Assembly (NCBI RefSeq): GCF_001602095.1
Contig: NZ_CP014991.1
Location: 1,550,001 to 1,614,000 of the forward strand
Source: Helicobacter himalayensis
Lineage (GTDB): Bacteria; Campylobacterota; Campylobacteria; Campylobacterales; Helicobacteraceae
Direction of reading: 5' to 3'
DNA: 64,000 nucleotides
Shown here: piece by piece, positions 37,929 to 46,531 of the stretch
Layout of the letters: each line of letters begins with the position of its first letter
Numbering within the stretch: position 1 is the first letter of the stretch
Made by a program: the position numbers and the translations under genes
The notes under the pieces: model-generated
Seen by the model: only the letters and a program-made list of their open reading frames with translations
What the model was told of the DNA's origin: nothing
Database searches by the model: none

Positions 37929-38095
37929 GTCATATTTGCTAGTGAGGATGAAATCCTTTGGATTACACGAGGATAGCGAAGAATCCAAAAACTAGATATT
38001 TCGGCTTTTGCTACGCAAAAACCTCAATATGACAAAGCCCTCTTTTATCATTCTAAAACCTCCCTTTCTCATTCTGAGCCTTTAGACGAAGAATC
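37929..38095. repeat. dispersed repeat family 2, copy C region
   Basis: In this gap ATATTTCGGCTTTTGC and CTCAATATGACAAAGCCC are followed by CTCATTCTGAGCC and GACGAAGAATCTAAAG. The composite is two partial copies head to tail. No gene is visible here. Confidence 0.5.
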
Positions 38096-38150
38096 TAAAG
38101 TCACCAAATCGCGTGCAGAATCTAAGATTTTATCGCCTTGTTTGACAATG

Positions 38151-40211
38151 TTATAATCTCAAACATCGCATTGCATTTGCCAAAGCTATCAACGCCACGC
38201 CCACATCGGCAAAAACCGCCTCCCAAATATTTGCCAAGCCAAAAAGCCCAAGCACGATAAACACACCTTTGAGCGCAAGTGCGAAAATGATATTTTGATA
38301 AATGATAATTTTTGTCTTCTTGGCGATTTTTATGCTTTTTAAAAGCGTATTAAGAGAATCATTTAGCAAAATCACATCAGCATTTTGATGACTTATATCG
38401 CTTCCACCGCCCATAGCAATTCCAACATCAGCGAGTGCCAAAGTGGGCGCATCATTGATTCCATCACCTACAAAGGCAACTTTACCTTTACTTTGAGCGC
38501 GCGCTTTTAATTCAGAAAAAATCCTTGACTTATCCTGCGGTAGCAAGGAATGATAATATTCACAACCAAGCTTTCTTGCCGCCATTTCGCAGGGATACTC
38601 TCCATCGCCACTTAACATCACGCATTCTATCCCCATATTTTTAAGCTCGCATAACGCTTCTATCGCGTCATTTTTGAGCTCATCAGCGATTAAAATATAA
38701 CCCAAATAGTTTTTATCCACGCTAATATGTATCACGCTTCCTTCCACATGGCAGGTATTATGCAAGATATTAAATTTATGCAAAATCTTATCATTTCCTG
38801 CAATTATCTCGTGACTATCACACACAGCGCGCACACCAAGCCCAGAAAGCTCCTCATACTCGCTCATATGATGTGTGTGGGAAAGCTCCTCATACACGCT
38901 TTTAATAGATTGCGCGATGGGGTGATTTGAGAGATTATGCGCGCATAGGGCGTAATGCAAAACATCATTTTTACTATAACCTTGAGCAGGAATAATATCA
39001 ATCACTTTAAAAACACCCTTTGTGAGCGTGCCGGTTTTATCAAACGCAATGAGAGAAAGCTTGCTTAGTGCTTCAAGGTAGTTTGAACCTTTTAAAAGCG
39101 CACCATTTTTGCTCGCTGCACTTAGTCCCCCAAAGTAGCCAATCGGCACAGATACCACAAGCGCGCAAGGACAACTTACCATCAACACCACAAGCGCGCG
39201 GTGAATACACTCTTCAAAAGATTTCTCAAACACAAGTGGCGGGATAATCGCAATAAGCACAGCAAGCGCAAGCACGATAGGCGTGTAATAGCGCGCGAAA
39301 GTAGTGATGAAATTTTCTGTATAAGATTTTTGCGAGGAAGCATTTGTGATAAGCTCGGTAATTTTAGCGATTTGACTTTTTTCAAAAGGGCGTAAGATTC
39401 TAAGCCTTATCGCACTTCCTAGCGCAATAGAGCCAGAAAGCACTTCAGAATCCTTACTAAAATCACAAGGTAGAGATTCCCCGCTAATTGCCGCGCAGTT
39501 AAAACTCGCGCTAGATTCTAAAAGCGTGCTATCACAAGGTAGCATTTCCCCCGCATACAACACGATTTCATCGCCTACTTTTAGCTCCTTTGGGTCAATG
39601 TCTATGGTCTGCTCACCATCAATTTTATGCGCAATGGTTGTCTGGTCTAAAGTAGCGGCGTTTATCGTATCTTTTGACTTTTTCACACTCACATCTTGCA
39701 GATATTCCCCCGCAGAAAAAAACAGCATAATACTTACCGCCTCTTCCCACTCACCAATGCAAAATGCCGCAATGGACGCGCTTAACATAAGCACATTTTC
39801 ATCAAAAAACTCTTTTTTCTTAAAGCTCCGCAACGTACCAAAAAACACATTACGCCCGCTTATGAGGTAGATTCCAACCCAAAAAATACGAAAAAATATT
39901 TCATAATTCTGCGCGCCTTCAATATAATGAAACACCCAAAGTGACACCAAAAACAACGTCACTAAGACAAGAAGCAAGAAAAATTGCTTATTAAAAAAAT
40001 AGGTCTTCTCTTTTTTCGCGCTCAAAGTTACATCTGGCTCTAAACGCGCGATAAGTGCTTTTATAGATTCTATATCATCGCAATCAATTTGCAAGGTATT
40101 AAGCGCAAAAGAAAGCTTTACTTCGCGCACACCGGGTGCATTTTTTAACTCTTTTTCAATCTTTGCAGCACAAGAGGCGCAATCTAGGTTTTTAATAAAA
40201 AATGTCTGCAT
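38151..40211 (-). CDS. heavy-metal-translocating P-type ATPase, CadA/ZntA-type
   Basis: A P1B-type ATPase that pumps Cd2+/Zn2+/Co2+ or related ions out of the cytoplasm. The N-terminal HMA domain has the metal motif at FFIKNLDCASCAAKIEKEL (Cys11/Cys14 counted from ATG 40211). Membrane metal motif: VSCPCALVVSVP (CPC). Phosphorylation site: FDKTGTLTKG. Hinge: VGDGINDAPTLALADVGIAMG. The start at 40211 was chosen because AAGGA lies seven bases upstream; an open frame extends to 40334, but its first 41 residues lack family similarity. Length is 686 residues. In H. pylori the homologue (CadA) confers cadmium/zinc resistance and supports urease activity; that role is inferred. Confidence 0.9.
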   Translation of the reverse strand: MQTFFIKNLDCASCAAKIEKELKNAPGVREVKLSFALNTLQIDCDDIESIKALIARLEPDVTLSAKKEKTYFFNKQFFLLLVLVTLFLVSLWVFHYIEGAQNYEIFFRIFWVGIYLISGRNVFFGTLRSFKKKEFFDENVLMLSASIAAFCIGEWEEAVSIMLFFSAGEYLQDVSVKKSKDTINAATLDQTTIAHKIDGEQTIDIDPKELKVGDEIVLYAGEMLPCDSTLLESSASFNCAAISGESLPCDFSKDSEVLSGSIALGSAIRLRILRPFEKSQIAKITELITNASSQKSYTENFITTFARYYTPIVLALAVLIAIIPPLVFEKSFEECIHRALVVLMVSCPCALVVSVPIGYFGGLSAASKNGALLKGSNYLEALSKLSLIAFDKTGTLTKGVFKVIDIIPAQGYSKNDVLHYALCAHNLSNHPIAQSIKSVYEELSHTHHMSEYEELSGLGVRAVCDSHEIIAGNDKILHKFNILHNTCHVEGSVIHISVDKNYLGYILIADELKNDAIEALCELKNMGIECVMLSGDGEYPCEMAARKLGCEYYHSLLPQDKSRIFSELKARAQSKGKVAFVGDGINDAPTLALADVGIAMGGGSDISHQNADVILLNDSLNTLLKSIKIAKKTKIIIYQNIIFALALKGVFIVLGLFGLANIWEAVFADVGVALIALANAMRCLRL

Positions 40212-40434
40212 AAATCTGTCCTTATAAACCAAATCCCATAAAATCCATAAATCCCATAGAATCTTGCAATTTCGCAACATTGCAATCCTACCAATTTTGT
40301 GCGCAAATGGTGGCAAGGTTAGTGAGTTTCTCACTTTCTCTTAAAAGTCAGAATAACTCTTAAGAAGCCTCGCATTATATAATTTTTGGGTAAAATCGTG
40401 CATTGCTTTTCCCTAAGATTAAAAGCTAAGATAT

Positions 40435-40560
40435 TTCGCTTTTGCTGGTGCAATCCGCAAGGATTTCACCCTCACTAGCAAATATGACAAAAATAAGGCT
40501 TGTCATTCTAAACCCCTCCTTTGTCGTTCTGAGCGTAGCGAAGAATCTAAAAAAGAATCT
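40435..40560. repeat. dispersed repeat family 2, copy D
   Basis: AGATATTTCGCTTTTGC, then AATATGACAAAAATAAGGC, GTCATTCTAAAC, and GTCGTTCTGAGC with GCGAAGAATCTAAAAA. It is immediately followed by repeat family 1 copy C. No gene is visible between 40212 and 40921. Confidence 0.55.
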
Positions 40561-40580
40561 CAAGCCACAAAACCGCGTTG

Positions 40581-40727
40581 CAGAATCTTAGAATCCAATC
40601 AACCAAAAAACGCCAAGTATGAGCGCGGAGTGGAGCTTATAAGGGCTTTGCTCTTGTAAGTGATATATTTTAAGGAATAGAGGCGGAGGCGAAGCGGGAT
40701 TCACTCTCGCGAGGCGATACAATTTAG
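40581..40727 (-). repeat. dispersed repeat family 1, copy C, with internal insertion
   Basis: On the minus strand it begins AATTGTATCGCCTCGCG and GAGTGAATCCCGCTTCGCC. After an extra stretch of about 50 bases it ends CGCTCATACTTGGCG, TTTTTTGGTTGATT. Confidence 0.65.
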
Positions 40728-40854
40728 GGAGTAATCTAAAGGTAGCATAGGGGTAGCTAGGGGACAAAGAGTGGGAGTGAAAAATTTGTGTTTTAAAAAG
40801 CCTAGATCCCTTATAGATATTCTTTGCAAAAGTGAGAATTTCGCTTGCCCTTAG

Positions 40855-40885
40855 CTTGCTTGCCTAGCGAAATAAGGCAAGCAAG
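40855..40885. terminator. hairpin downstream of ppk2
   Basis: A perfect ten-base stem CTTGCTTGCC/GGCAAGCAAG with an eleven-base loop lies 37 bases after the ppk2 stop. There is no clear T-run on the minus side, so it may be a processing or attenuating structure. Confidence 0.5.
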
Positions 40886-40921
40886 TTTGTGAGATTTTCT
40901 AAGAGATTTTATTGCGCTCTT

Positions 40922-41974
40922 TTAAAAATCTTTAGCCTTACTTTCTTGGTCTGCTTTAGATTCTTTATTTTCTTTAGCTACTTTGAGCTCTTTTTGTTTA
41001 GAATCTTTTCCGCTTTTTGCAAGCTCTTTTTTTGACTCTTTTTGCTCTTTGGCTTGAAGTTTTTTGTCTTTTTTCTTTTGGGATTTCTCAGCCTTTTTGT
41101 GTTCTTTAAACTGCCTTAGAATCTCCTGTGTTGGGTCATCGTTGTGGTGTTGGTATTCAGAATACTGCCACACAATATGCGGGTCAGGCAAAAGACACAC
41201 GCGCGTTTGATCCTTTTCTTCATAATCAATTTTGCTTAGCAAATCACGCGCGATATTGAGTCTTGCGCGCTTTTTATCATTTGTATTTACCAAAACCCAC
41301 GGACAAAAATGCGTATGTGTGCGTGCAAACATTTTTTCAAATGCTTCAGTGTATTCATTCCACAGGCTTAGCGATTTATCATCAATCGAACTTAGCTTCC
41401 ACATACGAAGTGGGTCAGTTTTGCGACGCAAGATTCTGCGTTTTTGCTCATCTTTCCCCACATCAAGGAAATATTTGAAAATCATCGTCCCACTTGCGAT
41501 AAGCATATGCTCCAAATTTGCCACCTGCGTGATAAACTCCTTATACTGCTCTTGTGAGCAAAAGCCCATCACGCGTTCTACGCCCGCGCGGTTATACCAG
41601 CTACGATCATAAAAGACAATTTCCCCACCGCTTGGTAATGTTGAAATGTAACGTTTGAAATACCATTCTGTGCGTTCTACATCGCTTGGCTTAGGAAGGG
41701 CTACGGTGCGACAACCACGAGGATTTAAATGCTCTTTTAATGCCTTGATTGTACCACCTTTTCCTGCTGCATCGCGCCCTTCAAAAAGTATGGCGATTTT
41801 TTTATTATGCTTTTTCACCCAATTTTGCAGTTTGCATAATTCAATATGAAGTTTTTGTAATTCTTGCTCATAGAAACTCTCTTTCATACGACCATTTTTA
41901 GCTTTATATACTTCTTTTAAATCAAGCTCGTTCTCTGGGCGGATAACCAACTGCTTTTCCTTAGACATGCTCAC
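40922..41974 (-). CDS. ppk2: polyphosphate kinase 2
   Basis: A PPK2-family kinase that uses polyphosphate to phosphorylate nucleoside (mono/di)phosphates, or the reverse. Walker A is FEGRDAAGKGGT (residues 64-75), Walker B with lid start is GEIVFYDRSWYNRAGVERVMGF (about 114-136), and QKRRILRRKTDPLRMWKLS forms the lid module. These fit a one-domain PPK2 of class I. Family length is about 270-300; this protein has an extra Lys/Glu/Ser-rich tail of about 60 residues from residue 290 on (KKKDKKLQAKEQKESKKE...), probably disordered. The start ATG at 41974 has AAGGAG. Confidence 0.93.
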   Translation of the reverse strand: MSMSKEKQLVIRPENELDLKEVYKAKNGRMKESFYEQELQKLHIELCKLQNWVKKHNKKIAILFEGRDAAGKGGTIKALKEHLNPRGCRTVALPKPSDVERTEWYFKRYISTLPSGGEIVFYDRSWYNRAGVERVMGFCSQEQYKEFITQVANLEHMLIASGTMIFKYFLDVGKDEQKRRILRRKTDPLRMWKLSSIDDKSLSLWNEYTEAFEKMFARTHTHFCPWVLVNTNDKKRARLNIARDLLSKIDYEEKDQTRVCLLPDPHIVWQYSEYQHHNDDPTQEILRQFKEHKKAEKSQKKKDKKLQAKEQKESKKELAKSGKDSKQKELKVAKENKESKADQESKAKDF

Positions 41975-42072
41975 TCCTTGTAGTTCAAATAAATTGATAT
42001 GGTATCATTTAACAAAAAGTTGCTACTTAAAATAGCTTTCAAAATTAGAAGTTTGTTGTGCGGAGGTAAAAA

Positions 42073-42786
42073 ATGAAACAATTTAAGCGCGAGATAAATT
42101 TGCTTTTATTGGGTGTGGATTCTCAAAGTGCAAAAATTCTGCTTGAAAAGCAAGCACAGCATTTTGGCGTGATACTGGAGGAGAAAGATTCTCTACTTTG
42201 CGTTCGTGAAAATAAAAACACCGCACACAATGGCTTGTGCGCTGAATTGAAAGAATTTTGCGCGGAAGTCGTGGCGCTTTTTGGCTCAAAGGCACTTTTT
42301 GGAGAGAGTCTGCCACAAATCGCGCTTAACCTCTTAAAAGCTAAAAATCTCAAACTTACCACTGCTGAAAGCTGTACTGGTGGGCTTTTGGCGTATCAAT
42401 TTACCAAACTTAGTGGCGCATCAGAAGTTTTTTGTGGAGGCGTGATAAGCTATGCAAACGCGATAAAACAAAAGTGGCTTAAGGTGGATTCTCAAAGTTT
42501 GGAGACTTTTGGCGCGGTGAGCGAATCTGTCGTGGGGCAAATGACTAAAGGCGCATTAGAGCTAAGTGGCGCGGATATTGCGCTTGCGACAAGTGGGATT
42601 GCAGGACCACTAGGAGGAAGTGCGCAAAAGCCTGTGGGACTTGTCTTTATAAGTGTGCAGGCAAAAAATAAAGGCGCAAAGGTTGAACGCTATTGCTTTA
42701 AAGGCACGCGCACAAGTATCCAAAAGCAGGCGTGTGAGAGCGCACTTCTTATGCTAATAAGAGAGATTTTAGAATCTATTCCCTAA
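42073..42786 (+). CDS. CinA-family protein, nicotinamide-nucleotide amidase-like (PncC)
   Basis: A 237-residue protein whose C-terminal 155 residues are the CinA/PncC amidohydrolase domain: LTTAESCTGGLLAYQFTKLSG, GGVISYANAIKQKWL, FGAVSESVVGQMTKGA and ALATSGIAGPLGG. The enzyme deamidates nicotinamide mononucleotide in NAD recycling. The first 80 residues do not match the MoeA-like half of full CinA and are not recognised. GGAGGTAAAAA precedes the ATG. The last codons (LESIP) and the stop are contributed by the head of repeat family 1 copy D. Confidence 0.85.
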   Translation: MKQFKREINLLLLGVDSQSAKILLEKQAQHFGVILEEKDSLLCVRENKNTAHNGLCAELKEFCAEVVALFGSKALFGESLPQIALNLLKAKNLKLTTAESCTGGLLAYQFTKLSGASEVFCGGVISYANAIKQKWLKVDSQSLETFGAVSESVVGQMTKGALELSGADIALATSGIAGPLGGSAQKPVGLVFISVQAKNKGAKVERYCFKGTRTSIQKQACESALLMLIREILESIP

Positions 42787-42862
42787 ATTGTATCGCCTCG
42801 CAGGAGTGAATCCCGCTTCGGCTCATATACATACTCGGTGTTTTTTGGTTGATGAGAATCTA
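42772..42862 (+). repeat. dispersed repeat family 1, copy D
   Basis: It starts in the 3' end of the CinA-like gene (GAATCTATTCCC, then TAA), continues ATTGTATCGCCTCGCAGGAG, GTGAATCCCGCTTCGG, CATACTCGGTG, and ends TTTTTTGGTTGATGAG. Confidence 0.65.
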
Positions 42863-42910
42863 CATTCTATCAAGTTGTTTGGTGTTTTTAGATTCTCTCT
42901 ACAAAAACGT

Positions 42911-42916
42911 TATAAT
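42911..42916 (+). promoter_or_regulatory. -10 box of the SMR transporter operon
   Basis: TATAAT, 27 bases before the first SMR start codon, with AGGAG eight bases upstream of that ATG. Confidence 0.6.
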
Positions 42917-42942
42917 TTCTTTTAAAAATTCTAGGAGAAGCG

Positions 42943-43272
42943 ATGCGGTCCCGTCAAATAGCGTGGGTATTTTTGCTCTTAGCCATAGCTTTGGAAGTGA
43001 GTGGCGTAAGTATGCTAAAGGCTTTGCAAAATCCACTATATGGGAAAATCACAATGATTATATTTGTGAATTTCTCCTACTTTTTTATGGCATTAGCACT
43101 GCGTCAAATTGCACTTGGCGTGGCATACAGCGTGTGGGAAATACTAGGACTTGTAGGCGTGCTAGCAATTAGCTTTTTATTTTTCAATCCACATTTAAGC
43201 ACACAGCAATATTTTGGTATTGTCGTTGGCTTTGTGGGCATTATTTGCATTATCGCTGGCGAAGAGCATTAA
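42943..43272 (+). CDS. SMR-family multidrug efflux subunit 1
   Basis: A 109-residue protein of four membrane helices. The family-defining acidic residue is a Glu in helix 1 (FLLLAIALEVSGVSMLKAL, about residue 16). Helix 3-4 motifs ALGVAYSVWEILGLVGVL and IVVGFVGIICIIAGEEH are also typical. SMR proteins expel cationic drugs or guanidinium by proton antiport. It is paired with a second SMR gene 14 bases downstream, an arrangement characteristic of obligate heterodimers such as EbrAB or MdtIJ. The start was chosen after AGGAG; the overlapping frame at 42849 is not coding. Confidence 0.9.
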   Translation: MRSRQIAWVFLLLAIALEVSGVSMLKALQNPLYGKITMIIFVNFSYFFMALALRQIALGVAYSVWEILGLVGVLAISFLFFNPHLSTQQYFGIVVGFVGIICIIAGEEH

Positions 43273-43286
43273 AGATTGGGGGATAA

Positions 43287-43598
43287 ATGGGTTTTTTGAT
43301 GATTATATTTTCTGGAATCTTAGATGTGCTAGCAAATCTTTGCTTGCAAAAATCTAATGGATTTAAGAATCTTATTTGGGGCATTAGCGCGCTTGTGCTT
43401 GTAGATGTGGCGTTTTTACTCTTAGCGTATGCAGTGAGTCTTGGCATTGCATTGCCTATTGCTTACACGTTATGGGGTGCTATTGGGATTCTAGGTTCAG
43501 TGCTTGGGGGCTATATATTTTTTAAGCAAAAGCTAAAGCCTATCGGCTATGTAGGCGTGGGGCTTGTAATAAGCGCAGTTTTATTGTTAAATCTCTAA
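43287..43598 (+). CDS. SMR-family multidrug efflux subunit 2
   Basis: A 103-residue protein of four helices, partner of the preceding SMR subunit. Helix 1 reads IIFSGILDVLANLCLQKSNGF and has Asp instead of the Glu usual at the proton/drug site; helix 3 has GIALPIAYTLWGAIGILGSVLGGYIFF. Such asymmetry is normal in two-gene SMR pairs, where the subunits insert with opposite topology. AGATTGGGGG lies before the ATG. The drug specificity is unknown. Confidence 0.88.
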   Translation: MGFLMIIFSGILDVLANLCLQKSNGFKNLIWGISALVLVDVAFLLLAYAVSLGIALPIAYTLWGAIGILGSVLGGYIFFKQKLKPIGYVGVGLVISAVLLLNL

Positions 43599-43677
43599 TT
43601 TCAGAATCTTGCTTACTGCTTTTTGCATCATCAAGGGCTACTTTGCTAATTACAGGGATAAAAAGCCCAAAAGTCTA

Positions 43678-45498
43678 TCATTGTTTAATGCCCAACAAGG
43701 TTTCTATCATTCTATCAATGGTTGTTATCACTTTAGCATTTGCTGCATAGCCACCTTGGAATTTGATAAGATTTACCATCTCCTCATCAATGCTTACTTG
43801 AGAAATCGCCAAATGCTCCTTTTTCACCGCCGCTAAAACAGAATCTTTAGTCTCTTTTGTGCGCTGCGTAGATTCTGTTTGCGTAGCCACGCGCCCTGTG
43901 AGCGTTTGAAAAAACTCCGTGATACGCATATTTTTCTTCTCAAATTTATTGACATAAAAATCCACATTCTCATATTGAAGCTGCTGCATCATATTTGCCA
44001 CTTCAAAATTCCCATTCACAGGGGCAAGCCACGGACGGATAAGAGTAGAATCTTTTTCATATTCTCGATTAAGCGCAATATCTCTTGCATTCGAGCCTTC
44101 AAAAAATTTATTAAGCCCAAATGCGCCTGTGAAATTACTACCATTATCTTTAATCGCTATATACAGCCCCTTTGAAGGGTCTTTTGCTTGGATTACAAAC
44201 TCCCTTGAAACATTATCAAAAGACGCCTCAAAATAGTCATCAACATCATTAAGCGGATTATTGTCTTTATTGTCATCGGTGTTAGCGTTTATGGCATTGA
44301 CGACATCGTTCATTGAAGTGATGCGATTTATCTCAATAGTCTTTCGCACCATCTCCTCGCCTATGGTGTTATAAACAATAATATCAAAGCTCCCTTCTTT
44401 AATATTATAATTCGTATCGCTCAAAGCCGTTGTGCGCCACACATCAAGCTTATCGCTCTTAACGACTTTTGAAGCACTTTGCGCATAAATGGCGTTTGTC
44501 GCTTCGATAAAGCCTTTTGAAAACACATCAAGCTGGTTGATATAATCTTGTATTTTCCCAATTGGTGTACCTTCCACCCCCGAGCTATACAGCGCGATGA
44601 GTGAGCCAGCTTTGCCCTGATTGATTTTTTCTGTGATTTCAATAGTTTTAAAATCATCGCCTTGAAAATACACACGATTAAGATTCTGTGCGTTATTTTC
44701 TTTATTTAAAATGATAGGGTGATACATCGCGCCATCTACAATATTAAATCCATGTCCGATATTTAGCACATATTCATCATCAAAATCCGCGCGCATAGGG
44801 TGGATTGCATAATCGCTTCTTAGGTGGTTTTTAAACACATTTGCGCCGATAAGTGCTTGAAGGTTAAACTCCAGCTCATCGCGTCTATCGCGCAATTCAT
44901 TTGCTTGCTTGAGCTCTAAGCCATCTTCCATTTCTTTGAGTTTTTTATTGATTTCTGCAATTTCTTTGGCATTTTGATTGACTTCTTTTACCACGACTTC
45001 TAGCTCATCACTTGCCTTTTTTTGCAGGATTTCAAGTCGTCTGCGCGTGTCTGCGATATTTTGGGTAAGCGTTCTGGCATCTTTTGCTAAGACTTGCTTT
45101 TGAGCTGGGTCACTAGAATTTTTGGCTAAATCCTTCCACGAGTTAAAATACTGCTCTAAATCATTGTAGATTCCCACACCATCGATTTCTGGGAAAAACG
45201 CACTTGCTTCACGCAAAAAAGTAAAATGTGTATCATAAAACTGCGCTTCCTCATTTGCCTTGCGATAGCGCGAGAATACAAATTCATCGTGGATTCTAGC
45301 GATTGTCTCGATGCTTACACCACGCCCAAGATTGTAGTCTTGGTGGTATATTGGGCGCTCTGGGCGCACGACTACTTTTTGTCTGCTGTAAAATTCATCG
45401 CTTGCATTTGAGATATTATTTCCCGTTACATCTACCATCACCTGATGAGCTTGCAAGCCGGTGTAGGAGGTGTTAAGAGAAGAGAGAATTCCGCCCAT
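43678..45498 (-). CDS. flgK: flagellar hook-associated protein FlgK (HAP1)
   Basis: A 606-residue protein that joins hook and filament. The N-terminal D0 signature GILSSLNTSYTGLQAHQVMVDVTGNNISNASDEFYSRQ is typical of axial proteins, and the C-terminus contains EHLAISQVSIDEEMVNLIKFQGGYAANAKVITTIDRMIETLLGI. A long central part includes a coiled coil (about 160-210) and a variable exposed domain. The length is normal for Helicobacter FlgK. It is the third gene of the minus-strand set flgM-flgN-flgK, starting 11 bases after the FlgN-like gene. Confidence 0.95.
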   Translation of the reverse strand: MGGILSSLNTSYTGLQAHQVMVDVTGNNISNASDEFYSRQKVVVRPERPIYHQDYNLGRGVSIETIARIHDEFVFSRYRKANEEAQFYDTHFTFLREASAFFPEIDGVGIYNDLEQYFNSWKDLAKNSSDPAQKQVLAKDARTLTQNIADTRRRLEILQKKASDELEVVVKEVNQNAKEIAEINKKLKEMEDGLELKQANELRDRRDELEFNLQALIGANVFKNHLRSDYAIHPMRADFDDEYVLNIGHGFNIVDGAMYHPIILNKENNAQNLNRVYFQGDDFKTIEITEKINQGKAGSLIALYSSGVEGTPIGKIQDYINQLDVFSKGFIEATNAIYAQSASKVVKSDKLDVWRTTALSDTNYNIKEGSFDIIVYNTIGEEMVRKTIEINRITSMNDVVNAINANTDDNKDNNPLNDVDDYFEASFDNVSREFVIQAKDPSKGLYIAIKDNGSNFTGAFGLNKFFEGSNARDIALNREYEKDSTLIRPWLAPVNGNFEVANMMQQLQYENVDFYVNKFEKKNMRITEFFQTLTGRVATQTESTQRTKETKDSVLAAVKKEHLAISQVSIDEEMVNLIKFQGGYAANAKVITTIDRMIETLLGIKQ

Positions 45499-45509
45499 TT
45501 ACCTTTTCC

Positions 45510-45935
45510 TTAAGCTTTGGTTTGTAAAAGCTGACTTGATGCCCTGCTCTTACCATAACCATTTTCCTCGTGTGGCACAAGACGCATAAGCAAAGAAGTG
45601 TAAAATTCTGAAACCGCATATACACTTTGCGCATACGCACTATTAAGCCTTTTAAGCTCTTTGAGCGCATTACGCATAGAATCTAGCCCCGTATCGACTT
45701 CTGGTGAAAGCAAATCAGCAAGCTCTTTTTGCGGATTATCTTGTAAAAGCTGGTGCATTTCTTGCTGCATAAGGGATTTTTTTTGTTCAAAAGATTTAAT
45801 AAGTGCATTTTTTGTCTCATTGCGCGCGAAAATCGCCTCATTATTAGCGACTTGTATATCGGCAATGTCATCTTGAGTGAGTTTGATAAGCTCTTGCAAA
45901 TCTGTCGTTGCACCATGTAAATATTGCTCTAACAT
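45510..45935 (-). CDS. FlgN-like flagellar chaperone
   Basis: A 141-residue, almost wholly helical protein lying between flgM and flgK, where the FlgK/FlgL export chaperone FlgN is expected. Helical heptads span LQELIKLTQDDIADIQVANNEAIFARNETKNALIKSFEQKKSLMQQ. FlgN sequences diverge strongly, so the call rests on position, size and helix content. The start was put at ATG 45935 because GGAGGAAAT lies just before it; an upstream ATG at 45959 is in the leader. Confidence 0.75.
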   Translation of the reverse strand: MLEQYLHGATTDLQELIKLTQDDIADIQVANNEAIFARNETKNALIKSFEQKKSLMQQEMHQLLQDNPQKELADLLSPEVDTGLDSMRNALKELKRLNSAYAQSVYAVSEFYTSLLMRLVPHEENGYGKSRASSQLLQTKA

Positions 45936-45996
45936 ATTTCCTCCAAGCACCCCTACCACAGAGTTTGCAGGCTCTTATATACGGAAGGGATAGTTT

Positions 45997-46233
45997 TTAA
46001 ATGTTAAGCAAGTCTTGTGCCATTTTCCTTGAAGTTTTATCCATATCAAGCTTATAACTACCATTTGCTATCTGCTCTTTGATTTGGCTTACTTTATCAG
46101 CACTTGCGTTTGCTACATTTGCAAGTGTGTTGTTCTCACTAGTTTCAGCATTTTGCGCATATGCGCGTTGTAAATCTTTATTGCCTTGCAGTGAGTTTGT
46201 CGCTGCGAAATTTGCATTTATGCCTGTAATCAT
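45997..46233 (-). CDS. flgM: anti-sigma28 factor FlgM
   Basis: A 78-residue protein that binds FliA and holds back late flagellar genes such as flaA. The C-terminal FliA-binding part shows SADKVSQIKEQIANGSYKLDMDKTSRKMAQDLLNI, the FlgM pattern of ANGSYKxDxxxxAxxLL. The N-terminal half is Asn/Ala-rich and probably disordered. It is the first gene of the flgM-flgN-flgK set and has its own sigma28-like promoter, so FliA can drive its inhibitor. Confidence 0.93.
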   Translation of the reverse strand: MITGINANFAATNSLQGNKDLQRAYAQNAETSENNTLANVANASADKVSQIKEQIANGSYKLDMDKTSRKMAQDLLNI

Positions 46234-46289
46234 CTTTTTGTCCTTTTTTATGGATTTAAATGCTTTTTAGATTTTTGCTAAACAAGTTC

Positions 46290-46316
46290 AAATCGGCTAA
46301 AACTCTTTTTCTTAAA
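46290..46316 (-). promoter_or_regulatory. sigma28 (FliA) promoter of flgM
   Basis: On the minus strand TTTAAG, 13 bases, then GCCGATTT at 46297-46290, 56 bases before the flgM start. GCCGATTT is an almost perfect FliA -10 element. Confidence 0.7.
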
Positions 46317-46319
46317 GCT

Positions 46320-46505
46320 TTAATTGATATATTTGTTTAGCTCTTTTTTAAAGTCGCCAACACTCGTTGTTTTGCTGTTTTGCGCACCTTCAAAAAGTGA
46401 AGCTTTAGAATCTCTATAAGTATAAACCCCAAGCAACGCCAACGCATACAAAAATAAAAAAAAGCTTACACAGGGCACAAGCCAATTTTTAAGCCCTTTT
46501 TCCAT
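46320..46505 (-). CDS. small single-pass membrane protein, unknown function
   Basis: A 61-residue protein with one strong hydrophobic helix (WLVPCVSFFLFLYALALLGVY, about 8-28) and a soluble Lys/Asp-rich tail. It lies directly downstream of thrC (26 bases) and upstream of the flgM promoter. No family was recognised. Its placement next to flagellar genes may be chance; co-transcription with thrC is likelier. Confidence 0.5.
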   Translation of the reverse strand: MEKGLKNWLVPCVSFFLFLYALALLGVYTYRDSKASLFEGAQNSKTTSVGDFKKELNKYIN

Positions 46506-46531
46506 TTATCGCCCTTTAATCTCACGAGATT

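Noticed and set aside
42849..43172. 107-codon plus frame over the first SMR gene
   Set aside because: It overlaps a convincing four-helix SMR protein in another frame and starts inside repeat family 1; no ribosome site.
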